A DNA stretch of 5,838 nucleotides from Arthrobacter sp. (GCA_025464925.1 JAODMS010000208.1:1-5838), one strand, 5' to 3'. Numbered from the stretch's first letter, positions 1 to 5,650 are shown. Numbers and translations are program-made. The notes: generated from the sequence alone by a model not told the origin.

Positions 1-121
1 CGTTGAAGTAAAACAGACACAACCGGCACCCCCGGGAAAACGGGACGCACCGGCCGCACAAAATTTGAAACCAGCTGTCAAAACCAGACCACACCACGGG
101 GTGGCGGATCCAGTCAATTCA

Positions 122-145
122 ACCAATTCAATACAATAAATTGGT
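122..145 (-). repeat. Small inverted repeat in the rRNA leader
   Basis: ACCAATT (122-128) and AATTGGT (139-145) form a perfect 7-bp stem around a 10-base AT-rich loop. It is immediately downstream of the boxA-like element in the leader RNA. It could be a leader hairpin or part of a processing stem; the sequence alone does not say which. Confidence 0.5.
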
Positions 146-159
146 ATCAACAAACTTGG

Positions 160-184
160 CACACTATTGAGTTCTCAAACAACA
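160..184 (-). promoter_or_regulatory. boxA-like rRNA antitermination element
   Basis: The minus strand carries GTTGTTTGAGAACTC (169-183) followed by AATAGTGTG. This is the conserved motif found upstream of 16S genes in mycobacteria, streptomycetes and Arthrobacter relatives, where it is thought to recruit Nus factors so that transcription of untranslated rRNA is not terminated early. It fixes the orientation of the operon as leftward and is the best evidence that the left end of the window is an rRNA leader. Confidence 0.75.
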
Positions 185-240
185 GACACACCCGGCACCA
201 CCACAACCTCAGCCGTGGATCGCTCCGGAGCAACTTATCC

Positions 241-269
241 AACCTACCCGGTCCTGCGAAGCTTTGCAA
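241..269 (-). promoter_or_regulatory. rRNA operon promoter P2
   Basis: On the minus strand there is a -35 box TTGCAA (264-269), a 17-base spacer and a -10 box TAGGTT (241-246), giving a start near base 234. Like P1 its -35 is preceded by T, making TTTGC, and the spacer length is identical. It lies about 165 bases nearer the 16S gene than P1. A perfect 10-base palindrome, GCTCCGGAGC (222-231), lies just inside the predicted transcript. Confidence 0.6.
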
Positions 270-404
270 ATCGGCGTTTCCGCGATTTTCAGTTCCACAG
301 GAGGGTCCCCACCCTTCATCGGCACACACAAAGTGCGCCGTTTTCAGGCTGGTTATCAGGGGGTCGGTCGCTATTTTTCCGCTTCAGCGGCGGCGACAAG
401 AAAG

Positions 405-433
405 ACTCTACATGCCCTGGACACCCCGCGCAA
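405..433 (-). promoter_or_regulatory. rRNA operon promoter P1
   Basis: On the minus strand there is a -35 box TTGCGC (428-433), a spacer of exactly 17 bases, and a -10 box TAGAGT (405-410), giving a start near base 398. The TTTGC-type -35 with TAGAGT fits actinobacterial stable-RNA promoters and the -10 fits the TANNNT pattern. It is the distal of two promoters driving the leftward rRNA operon. Confidence 0.65.
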
Positions 434-746
434 ATGCGCCCCTCACCGCCGTCCTCGGCACCAAAGTCCTTGAAACGGCGCGGTTTTTGGCGGTTCCTGA
501 CGAGCTCTGGCAGCACATCCGACCGCGACGACTTTCTGTGCAACGCATCACATGCGGCGGAACCCGCACTGGCGGACCAGGGAGGCGTCAGTCGCGAGCC
601 GCAGGAGCGGCAGCCGCACCGCCTCGCCGTCGTCCATTGCGGCAGCACCGGCATGCTGGTTAGGCTGGATGATAAGCAGGCTTAGCATCTGCTGTGATCC
701 AGATGTCCCGTTGCTTGTGTTCATACCAACCATCCGGAGGAGCACC
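434..746. other. Divergent intergenic region without a convincing gene
   Basis: This region lies between rRNA promoter P1 (leftward) and the SDR gene (rightward). Long open frames cross it on both strands, but they are a by-product of high GC. Their translations are low-complexity Arg/Pro/Ser sequence, and the main ones run through the rRNA promoters or into the SDR gene. A weak plus-strand promoter candidate for the SDR gene is TTAGGC (660-665), 17 bases, TAGCAT (683-688). Nothing else was recognised. Confidence 0.6.
736..742 (+). promoter_or_regulatory. Ribosome binding site of the SDR gene
   Basis: GGAGGAG lies four bases before the ATG at 747. It decides the start, because the reading frame stays open for almost 200 bases upstream with no other ribosome binding site and no SDR-like sequence. 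Confidence 0.85.
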
Positions 747-1640
747 ATGACCGACCAGTACACGTTCAAGAACCCTGTTACGGCCTACGAGCGGATCGAG
801 CCGCCGAAGCAGCACCAGCCGGAGCCCGGCCTGGATGCGAAACTGACGCCCAAGGCGGATCTGGGCGAGGACACATACCGCGGCACGGGCCGGCTCGAGG
901 GACGCAAGGCGATCGTCACCGGCGCCGATTCCGGGATTGGCGCCGCAACGGCGATCGCCTTCGCGCGTGAGGGAGCCGACGTCGTACTCTCCTACCTCCC
1001 GGAGGAGGAAGAGGATGCGGCGAGGATTGCCAACTTGATTGAGAAGGCCGGACGCAAGGCAGTCAAGGCCCCGGGCGATCTGAAGGACGCTGCGGTGTGC
1101 CGGGATCTGGTAGACACCGCCATACGCGAGCTGGGAGGCCTCGACATCCTGGTGAACAACGCCGGGAAGCAGGTCGCGCAGGAGGACATCGTCGACATCA
1201 GCGACGAGCAGTTCGACCACACCCTGAAGACCAACGTCTACGCCATGTTCTGGCTGACCAAGGCCGCGGTGCCGCACCTGCCGGCCGGTGCCACGATTAT
1301 CAACACCACGTCCATCCAGGCGTACAGCCCGTCGCCAACGCTCGTGGACTACGCCACCACGAAGGCTGCCATCAACAACTTCACCAAGGGTATGGCCCAG
1401 CAGCTGGCACCCCAGGGGATCCGGGTCAATGCGGTGGCCCCCGGACCGATCTGGACGCCGTTGCAGGTCAGCAGCGGCCAGCCGAAGGAAGCCCTCCCCG
1501 AGTTCGGCCAGAGTACGCCGCTGGGACGGGCCGGCCAGCCAGCGGAACTCGCCCCGGCCTACGTGTTCCTAGCGTCGGCAGAGTCCAGCTACGTGGTGGG
1601 TGAAACGCTGAACGTCAACGGTGGCAGCCCCACGCCGTAG
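747..1640 (+). CDS. SDR family NAD(P)-dependent oxidoreductase (YghA / general stress protein 39-like)
   Basis: This is a 297-residue short-chain dehydrogenase/reductase, expected to be cytosolic and to transfer hydride between NAD(P)H and a carbonyl or alcohol substrate. A polar N-terminal extension of about 50 residues precedes the Rossmann fold, as in the roughly 290-300-residue subgroup that includes E. coli YghA and Bacillus general stress proteins. Visible motifs are TGADSGIG (58-65, cofactor binding), NNAG (137-140), the catalytic Asn163, Ser189, and Tyr202 with Lys206 in YATTK. After the catalytic residues comes the usual [11 protein letters not shown] segment (228-238), and the C-terminus has GETLNVNGG. 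All key residues are intact. The start is set by the strong Shine-Dalgarno. The gene seems to be transcribed alone, with hairpins and a terminator after it. The substrate cannot be told from sequence, and a stress role is only suggested by the subgroup. Confidence 0.93.
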   Translation: MTDQYTFKNPVTAYERIEPPKQHQPEPGLDAKLTPKADLGEDTYRGTGRLEGRKAIVTGADSGIGAATAIAFAREGADVVLSYLPEEEEDAARIANLIEKAGRKAVKAPGDLKDAAVCRDLVDTAIRELGGLDILVNNAGKQVAQEDIVDISDEQFDHTLKTNVYAMFWLTKAAVPHLPAGATIINTTSIQAYSPSPTLVDYATTKAAINNFTKGMAQQLAPQGIRVNAVAPGPIWTPLQVSSGQPKEALPEFGQSTPLGRAGQPAELAPAYVFLASAESSYVVGETLNVNGGSPTP

Positions 1641-1654
1641 CCAGTTTCGGACGC

Positions 1655-1718
1655 GGCACCGGCCCCGATTTAACCCAGGTGTGCCCTTCCCCAGCGCGGC
1701 TGGGGAAGGGCCGGTGCC
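1655..1718 (+). repeat. Nested inverted repeats after the SDR gene
   Basis: An outer pair, GGCACCGGCCC (1655-1665) and GGGCCGGTGCC (1708-1718), is perfectly complementary over 11 bases. Inside it, bases 1683-1695 and 1699-1711 form a perfect 13-bp stem with a 3-base loop. The two stems share bases 1708-1711, so they either compete or stack with a shortened inner stem. There is no T-run after the structure, so alone it is not a classical intrinsic terminator; it may protect the mRNA 3' end or aid termination. Confidence 0.7.
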
Positions 1719-1742
1719 TGTCCTTCAGTAGGGCCAAGCAGG

Positions 1743-1780
1743 AAGTCCTTGCCGAACATCGGCAAGGACTTTCTTATTTG
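1743..1780 (+). terminator. Intrinsic terminator downstream of the SDR gene
   Basis: AAGTCCTTGCCGA (1743-1755) and its perfect complement (1759-1771) form a 13-bp stem with a 3-base loop. TTCTTATTTG follows on the plus strand, giving a U-rich tail. It lies about 100 bases after the SDR stop and ends just before the PspC promoter, so it should insulate the two genes. Confidence 0.8.
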
Positions 1781-1783
1781 CTC

Positions 1784-1812
1784 CTGACGGGACCGGCGCT
1801 GACTGCTAGTGT
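1784..1812 (+). promoter_or_regulatory. Promoter of the PspC gene, predicted leaderless
   Basis: A -35 box CTGACG (1784-1789), a spacer of exactly 17 bases and a -10 box TAGTGT (1807-1812) lie directly before the gene. Six bases separate the -10 from the ATG at 1819, so the expected transcription start coincides with the A of the start codon. Consistent with that, there is no Shine-Dalgarno sequence. Leaderless mRNAs of this layout are common in actinobacteria. Confidence 0.6.
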
Positions 1813-1818
1813 GTCGAA

Positions 1819-2001
1819 ATGGCAGCAATCATGGCTCGACCCAGGAATGGCAAGATCATCGCGGGAGTGTGCGCGGCCCTCGCTGACCGCTTCGGTATCT
1901 CCAGGACGCTGGTCCGCATCGGCTTCGTGTTCTTCGGCTTGTTCGGCGTCGGTGAGCTCGTCTACATCGCGCTGTGGATCCTCATCCCCAAGGCCCCATA
2001 A
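1819..2001 (+). CDS. Small PspC-domain membrane protein
   Basis: This 60-residue protein is almost entirely one PspC domain. A basic N-terminus with RPRNGKIIAGVCAALADRFGIS (about 7-28) matches the PspC signature of a Gly-Val-Cys/Ala-Gly-Ala-Leu core. It is followed by LVRIGFVFFGLFGVGELVYIALWILIP (31-57), which is the membrane part. PspC proteins sit in the cytoplasmic membrane and take part in envelope-stress responses in enterobacteria; in actinobacteria the domain is found both alone and fused to sensor or LiaF-like modules. Here it stands alone with no partner nearby. The ATG at 1819 is preferred over the in-frame ATG at 1831 because the promoter places the 5' end of the mRNA exactly there. 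The gene converges with the minus-strand gene ending at 2068. The family is clear; the specific role is unknown. Confidence 0.88.
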   Translation: MAAIMARPRNGKIIAGVCAALADRFGISRTLVRIGFVFFGLFGVGELVYIALWILIPKAP

Positions 2002-2067
2002 CGGAAAGTTCGAGGCCGCCGCGGTTGAGCCGGAACGGCGAACGCGGCTCCCGGGCCGAGCGTGACG

Positions 2068-2544
2068 TCATGCGTGCCGGGGTGAAGGTGTGTCGTCCAC
2101 GAAGGCTACCGGGGTCACGTATTGCTGATAGAGCTGCACGGCCTCGTCGACCTCAATACGGCCAAAGGTCAAAGCGACGTGCAGCCCTTCCAACTGCGCG
2201 CTGCAGGTCTCTGCGGCGCTTACCTTGTCCGCCAGCGCTTGTGAAGTGGCGAGGTTCGTGGCCAGCGCTGCAGTCACGGACAGAATGACCGCCGCGAGAC
2301 AAAGGAAACGCCACACCAGCGAAGGGTCGGCCAGAGCCAAGACCCCTTGGACCGTCTCGGTGAACCCTTGACCACCGACTCCTGGACCGGCGGTGAGCGT
2401 GGCGGCGAGTGTGCTGCCCACGACGCTGAGGTTGGCGAGTCTGGTCCGGCGTGGTCGTTGCCGCGCCAGGTAGGAGCGAACGACATGTTGCTTCTGTTCG
2501 ATGCGGGTTGAAAGCAATTGACGCGTATCCGGTGTATCGATCAT
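2068..2544 (-). CDS. Hypothetical membrane protein, 158 residues
   Basis: I do not recognise the family. A basic, helical N-terminus (about 8-36, rich in Arg, Gln and Lys) precedes a moderately hydrophobic segment (about 38-55). A Gly-rich linker and a clear transmembrane segment, VWRFLCLAAVILSVTAALAT (77-96), follow. The C-terminal part (about 97-145) looks like a soluble amphipathic helix region with a lone Cys113. Overall this resembles small two-helix membrane proteins with cytosolic coiled ends, but no catalytic motif is visible. ATG at 2544 is the first possible start, because an in-frame TAG lies three codons upstream; the only purine-rich stretch (GAGGGAG) is about 14 bases away, so initiation looks weak. 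The gene lies downstream of the 55-residue gene on the same strand, 159 bases away, and could be its operon partner. Confidence 0.7.
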   Translation of the reverse strand: MIDTPDTRQLLSTRIEQKQHVVRSYLARQRPRRTRLANLSVVGSTLAATLTAGPGVGGQGFTETVQGVLALADPSLVWRFLCLAAVILSVTAALATNLATSQALADKVSAAETCSAQLEGLHVALTFGRIEVDEAVQLYQQYVTPVAFVDDTPSPRHA

Positions 2545-2703
2545 GATCTGCTACCAGTCTCCCTCGCCGATGGCGGCTACCTCCTTGGCGGCGCGTGCAG
2601 GTCCAACGGTGAGAACCACTCAGTGCTCGGGCCGGCTTCCCTCGAAACGCGCATGCGATCAGAATCCCACCGCCCCTCTTTGGTGTCCAGACTGCCGATT
2701 TTC
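2545..2703 (-). other. Gap between the two minus-strand membrane genes
   Basis: This stretch of 159 bases has no strong hairpin with a U-tail and no convincing promoter. A plus-strand open frame of 82 codons (2518-2766) crosses it, but it overlaps both minus-strand genes and its product has no family character. The two minus-strand genes could therefore be cotranscribed, although a separate promoter cannot be excluded. Confidence 0.45.
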
Positions 2704-2871
2704 CTAGGAGCGGGATGCTGCGTAGGGTTCGCTGGGAAGATCACCGGCTTTCCACGGCGGGGTTGAGCGTACTTCCGGCGTGTGGCCCCGGCCGTCGCTC
2801 AGGACTGAGACGATGGTGGCGGTGACTGCGAGTACCACTAGTCCTGCAAACAGGATGAGAAGAAATACCAT
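2704..2871 (-). CDS. Very small single-pass membrane protein, 55 residues
   Basis: Reading the minus strand from ATG at 2871 gives MVFLLILFAGLVVLAVTATI for residues 1-20, continuing hydrophobic to about residue 24 (VSVL). A polar tail rich in Pro, Ser, Arg and Glu follows, ending at a TAG (2704-2706). An AGGTG-type ribosome binding site (GAGGTG, plus-strand bases 2879-2884) lies seven bases before the ATG, which is strong support for a short gene. The shape, one N-terminal transmembrane helix and a short charged cytoplasmic tail, is typical of small hypothetical proteins in Arthrobacter relatives; that resemblance is from memory, not a search. It is divergent from the SARP-family regulator, sharing the 2872-3063 control region, and lies upstream of the 158-residue membrane protein on the same strand. 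No function can be assigned. Confidence 0.68.
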   Translation of the reverse strand: MVFLLILFAGLVVLAVTATIVSVLSDGRGHTPEVRSTPPWKAGDLPSEPYAASRS

Positions 2872-2992
2872 GGTGATGCACCTCGGTCGAGTAAGAGTCC
2901 GGACGGTTTGGAGCCGGCCACCAGAGCTGATCGTGAGTGGATGCCTGCCAGGAGTACCGGCTTTTCTTGGGCGATTTCAGTGTGCGCCGCAG

Positions 2993-3016
2993 CCGTGTGA
3001 GCAACCGTGTGAGCAA
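2993..3016 (+). repeat. Perfect 12-bp tandem direct repeat, candidate operator
   Basis: CCGTGTGAGCAA occurs twice without a gap (2993-3004 and 3005-3016). A looser third copy sharing GTGTG and GC lies just upstream (2978-2989). The repeat sits 48-71 bases before the predicted start of the regulator and in the region shared with the divergent 55-residue gene. SARP-family activators are known to bind short direct repeats with about one helical turn spacing, so autoregulation is a reasonable inference. Confidence 0.6.
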
Positions 3017-3027
3017 AATTTTCTTTT

Positions 3028-3056
3028 CCGACGCTGGGCAGTGGCAGCGGTAGCAT
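3028..3056 (+). promoter_or_regulatory. Candidate promoter of the SARP-family regulator, possibly leaderless
   Basis: A weak -35 CCGACG (3028-3033), 17 bases, and a -10 TAGCAT (3051-3056) precede ATG at 3064 by seven bases. Transcription would then begin at or very near the start codon. No Shine-Dalgarno sequence precedes either in-frame ATG (3055 or 3064), which supports a leaderless start at 3064. The -35 is poor, so an activator bound to the upstream direct repeat might be needed. Confidence 0.4.
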
Positions 3057-3063
3057 GGCTCAT

Positions 3064-4876
3064 ATGGCCGACTTCTGGATTCGGCTCCTCGGTCCACCCA
3101 AGATTGAGTCTGATGGCGGCGATTCTCGGCAGCCCCGCGGCCGCAAGGCTTGGGCTGTGTTGGCCTACCTCGCGCTTCAGGCGGATGGTACCGGTCGGGC
3201 ACGAATCGCCTCTCTCCTTTTCCCCGACGCCGAAGACCCACTGGGGGGCCCTGCGCTGGAACCTGTCGGAGCTGCGGCGGGTTCTCGGCGGGAAATCGGT
3301 AGCTGGGGATCCGCTTCAACTGGCGTTGCCGCCCGATTGGCACTGCGATGTCCTGGCGGTCATGGACTCCCCCGGCAAGGGCGGGATCGACGCCCCCAAG
3401 TTCGACGGGCAGCTGTTGGAGGGGCTTTCTTTTGACGATTGTCCTGTCTTTGATTCGTGGCTTGAGGACCAGCGGCATCGTCTCGAAAACTGCATGCAAA
3501 CGCTTCTCTATGAAGCCGCGCTGGCCGCGCTGGCCGCCGGCGCCGCGGACAACGCAGTCGAACTGACCACGCGGGTCCTGCGCCGGGATCCGTTTCATGC
3601 TGACTCTCACGCTGTGCTGGTCAAGGCGCTGCTGTCGCTCGGTGAATACCACCGGGCGCGGGCGCAGGTGGAAAAATGCAGGAACCTCTACCGCCGCGAG
3701 CTCGGACTCGGCCTGCCCATGGAAGTCCAGCGGGCCTATTTCGATGCGGGTCCAGGGGCCGATCCAGGGCTCCCGGCAAACGTGGCAACGGTTCGGTCCT
3801 ATCTCCACGCCGCCGCGGCGTCGTTGTCCTCAGGTTCGGTGGACCGCGGATTAGACCAGCTCCGGCTCGCAGTCCAGCTGGCCCAGCGCACCTCCGATGG
3901 GCACCTGCTGGCCGAGTCCTTGGTGGCACTGTCCGGGGCGTTGATCCATCAGGCCGGTGGCCGCGGCGCCGAGGTCGCTGATCTCCTGCACCGAGCGTTG
4001 ACGTCCGAGGCGCCGTCCGGCGTCTCGAGGGTGGCAGCCGCCGCCTACCGGGAACTTGGCTATCTCTCCATTCAGCGCGGGATTCCGGACCGAGCCGCCA
4101 GCTGGTTGGACCAGGCCACCCGGGCCGCAGAGGGATTCCCTGACGAGCAGGCGAAAATCCTGTCAATCAGGGGGATGGCGGCGTCGGATACCGCACACTA
4201 CGAAGACGCCCTGACCGCGCTCACCGAATCCTGCAGGCTCGCGGCCGCCACCGGCACCGTGCGGCAGTTGGCTTTCAGCGAGGCCTTGATCGGACGGGTG
4301 CATCTACTACGGGCGGACCTGGAGCAGGCAGCGGAAGTCGTGAACCGTGCCCTGCATTTGGTCGATTCTGAACACTGGGCAGCGTTCGAGCCTTTTGTTG
4401 ACGGAGTTCAGGGCGAGACGTGTCTCGCTGCGGGACGGCTGGACGAAGCCGCTGCCCTCATCGACCGGTCCTGGGTGATGGCTGACCTCGCCGGCGACCA
4501 TTGCTATATGGCCATGGCTGCGGGTGCCAAAGCCCGCCTCAGTGTGGCCCTCGGGGATCAGGCTGCCGCCGAGAGCTGGCTCAGCCGGGGCCTGGCCACC
4601 ACCCCGTGGTACCTCTGGTACACGGCCCGGCTGCTGGACATCGCCTCAGAAGTTGCCATTGAGACGCGCTCGCCCCGCGCTGAAGAATACGTCGCGCGCC
4701 TGAGCGCAATGGCCGGCCGCAGCGGGCTGCGTGAACTAGTTGTCCGGGCTCACTCCCATAGGGCGATGCTGGGAGACGCGGGTGCCGCCGAGGCCATTCC
4801 CTGGCTGGCCAAGGACATTGACAACCCTGCCCTGAACGCCTTTCTGGCGCAGCGGCACCAACTCGCGATTAGTTGA
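3064..4876 (+). CDS. BTAD/SARP-family transcriptional regulator with TPR-like region, frame-split near its N-terminus
   Basis: Together two frames encode one 603-residue regulator. Residues 1-61 (frame from 3064) hold the start of an OmpR/SARP-type winged helix, including RLLGPPKIES, GRKAWAVLAYLAL and RIASLLFPDAEDPLG. The fold continues as ALRWNLSELRRVLGG (62-76) in the next frame from 3248. The bacterial transcriptional activation domain follows at about 94-228, with FDGQLLEG, FDSWLEDQR, RRDPFHADSHAVLVKALLSLGEY and ELGLGLP. From about 229 to 603 there are repeated helical pairs with Ala/Leu/Gly patterns resembling TPRs. Such proteins bind direct repeats in DNA and recruit RNA polymerase; this one has no ATPase domain. 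Read without a shift, the first frame ends at 3435, giving about 123 residues with only a partial winged helix. The second frame is open far upstream (to about 2780), but that part is antisense to the 55-residue gene and not protein-like. Whether the gene is broken, misread or recoded is open. Confidence 0.82.
3243..3248 (+). other. G6 run at the frame break in the regulator gene
   Basis: The run CT-GGGGGG-CCC lies exactly where the family alignment must change frame. With five G the codons read CTG GGG GCC CTG CGC TGG, giving L-G-A-L-R-W, the usual continuation of the SARP DNA-binding domain. With the six G present, the frame turns into P-A-L-E-P and ends at 3435. The downstream frame is undamaged over 540 codons. 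The cause may be a sequencing or assembly error, a natural indel, or slippage. Confidence 0.8.
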
Positions 4877-5015
4877 AGTCGTCTTGCAGCTCGAACGCTG
4901 CGTGGCGGCGAGAGTCGGCTTGCCGCATGGGGTGATGCCTCGCCTGTACGATCTGTCTGATTGGATACCGCGCGGGCTGCTTCGATGGAGCCAAAACTTT
5001 CATGGGGGAAGCACA
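4877..5015 (+). other. Gap between the regulator and the HNH gene
   Basis: This stretch of 139 bases has no strong terminator. The reading frame of the HNH gene is open back to 4884, but the translation before residue 1 of the chosen start has no domain character, and the best ribosome binding site is close to 5016. Cotranscription with the regulator is possible. Confidence 0.45.
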
Positions 5016-5594
5016 ATGCTGGAACTGAAACGCATCTATTGGACGCGCCATCTGCTCCGGGCAACTGTGTTCTGCTTGACCGTCTGGCTCTTTGGCTCCG
5101 CCATCCTCGCCCTTTTGCCGAATCCGGCGGATCTCGCCATCGGCCAGCGGGCCACTACAGTGGCTGGCATCCTTCGCCAGACGTTCGACGGCGTTCTGGC
5201 GGCCATCGCGGTGCCGGCCGTGCTCATTATTGCCTTGATGGCCATCGCAGCGATTATGCGCGGCAGAGACCTCCGGCGCCGCGACCCCGTCCGCAGATTT
5301 ACCCGCCAGCAGCGCCGTCAAGGTATGGCACGAGCCCAAGGGCAGTGCGAGATGGAGGACGTTTTTCGCCGGCGGTGTTCGAGCCCTGCGGAGCACGGCG
5401 ACCATTTCTATCCCTGGTCCAAGGGAGGCGCCACCTCGCTGCAGAACTTCGTGGCCGCCTGCGGCAGGTGCAACCGGGCGAAAGGGGCCCGGATCCCCTC
5501 ACCAAGCCAGCAGATGAGAATGGAAAGACGCCGTCGCGGGTACGTTGCCCTGGAAGAAGCAGTGCTCGTGGGTGAACGGGTGGAGCTGCCCTAG
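5016..5594 (+). CDS. Membrane-anchored HNH endonuclease-like protein
   Basis: This 192-residue protein joins two transmembrane helices (about 13-34 and 59-81) to an HNH nuclease module. A basic linker (82-107, many Arg) follows the second helix, which by the positive-inside rule places the HNH part in the cytoplasm. The module shows C111 and C121, then E126-H127-G-D129-H130, F-Y-P-W-S-K-G-G, N144 in LQNF, and C149-x-x-C152 with N153 and K156. This is the expected order for a zinc-containing HNH fold with the metal-binding His130, Asn144 and CxxC. GGGGGAAG (5004-5011) lies before ATG 5016 and supports this start over upstream in-frame codons. HNH enzymes usually cut DNA; an N-terminal membrane anchor makes the role unclear. 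The gene follows the regulator on the same strand. A GC-rich hairpin starts six bases after its stop. Confident of the HNH module, less so of activity. Confidence 0.82.
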   Translation: MLELKRIYWTRHLLRATVFCLTVWLFGSAILALLPNPADLAIGQRATTVAGILRQTFDGVLAAIAVPAVLIIALMAIAAIMRGRDLRRRDPVRRFTRQQRRQGMARAQGQCEMEDVFRRRCSSPAEHGDHFYPWSKGGATSLQNFVAACGRCNRAKGARIPSPSQQMRMERRRRGYVALEEAVLVGERVELP

Positions 5595-5599
5595 AGGCG

Positions 5600-5618
5600 G
5601 GGCCCGGGTGGCGGGCCC
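5600..5618 (+). terminator. Possible hairpin terminator after the HNH gene
   Basis: GGGCCCG (5600-5606) and CGGGCCC (5612-5618) form a 7-bp GC stem with a 5-base loop, starting six bases after the stop. There is no T-run behind it, so termination would need Rho or stay partial. The terminator of the facing cold-shock gene follows at 5658-5686. Confidence 0.4.
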
Positions 5619-5650
5619 ACCGGAACCGTCGCAACAAGCACACCCGGGTT

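Larger units (their letters stand above)
12..199 (-). repeat. 19-base direct repeat flanking the rRNA leader core
   Basis: AACAGACACAACCGGCACC at 12-30 recurs at 181-199 with one change (A to C at base 191). In the transcript, one copy sits directly upstream of the boxA-like motif and the other just upstream of the expected 16S 5' end, so the two frame the leader. The spacing between copies is 169 bases. Confidence 0.7.
1..398 (-). other. 5' leader of a 16S rRNA operon, transcribed leftwards
   Basis: Read on the minus strand, this stretch starts just downstream of a strong promoter and carries an actinobacterial rRNA leader antitermination motif, AT-rich leader sequence and an end reading GTTTTACTTCAACG. 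Actinobacterial 16S genes commonly continue such an end with GGAGAGTTTGATCCTGG, so mature 16S probably begins at or just left of base 1. The 16S itself is not in the window, so this rests on the leader signals. The leader should be removed from the precursor by RNase processing. It contains a short inverted repeat, a boxA-like element and a 19-base direct repeat, listed separately. Open frames crossing it on either strand have no recognisable protein character and conflict with the promoters. Confidence 0.8.

Noticed and set aside
533..561. Third rRNA promoter TTGCAC-17-GGATGT upstream of P1 on the minus strand
   Set aside because: The -10 lacks the TA start expected in actinobacteria, so the match rests on the -35 alone.
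316..654. Minus-strand open frame of 112 codons
   Set aside because: It contains rRNA promoter P1 and its translation has no family resemblance; it is a high-GC by-product.
167..685. Plus-strand open frame of 172 codons over the rRNA leader and divergent region
   Set aside because: It runs across the boxA-like motif and both rRNA promoters, has no ribosome binding site and gives an unstructured Ser/Arg/Pro-rich sequence.
552..746. Upstream extension of the SDR reading frame
   Set aside because: The added residues are Arg/Ser-rich and unlike SDRs, while a strong ribosome binding site at 736-742 fixes the start at 747.
660..1277. Minus-strand open frame of 205 codons inside the SDR gene
   Set aside because: It is antisense to intact SDR catalytic motifs and has no ribosome binding site or domain pattern.
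2027..2050. GAGCCG/CGGCTC inverted repeat between the PspC gene and the convergent 158-residue gene
   Set aside because: It has a 6-bp stem, a 12-base loop and no T-run on either side; too weak to call a terminator.
1679..2065. Plus-strand open frame of 128 codons
   Set aside because: It passes through two strong hairpins including the terminator and overlaps the PspC gene in another frame.
2780..3247. Upstream part of the long frame that includes the regulator's C-terminal portion
   Set aside because: It is antisense to the 55-residue gene and the control region. The real DNA-binding domain is in the neighbouring frame, so this is an accidental extension past the frame break.
3243..3248. 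Programmed ribosomal frameshifting as the established explanation
   Set aside because: There is no recognised +1 signal such as a rare or stop codon at the shift site, so a read error or indel is simpler. It is kept only as a possibility.
2741..3808. Minus-strand open frame of 355 codons
   Set aside because: It is antisense to the SARP-family regulator and overlaps the start of the 55-residue gene in another frame; no domain can be seen in it.
4869..5405. Minus-strand open frame of 178 codons under the HNH gene
   Set aside because: It is antisense to the transmembrane and HNH coding sequence with no recognisable motif.
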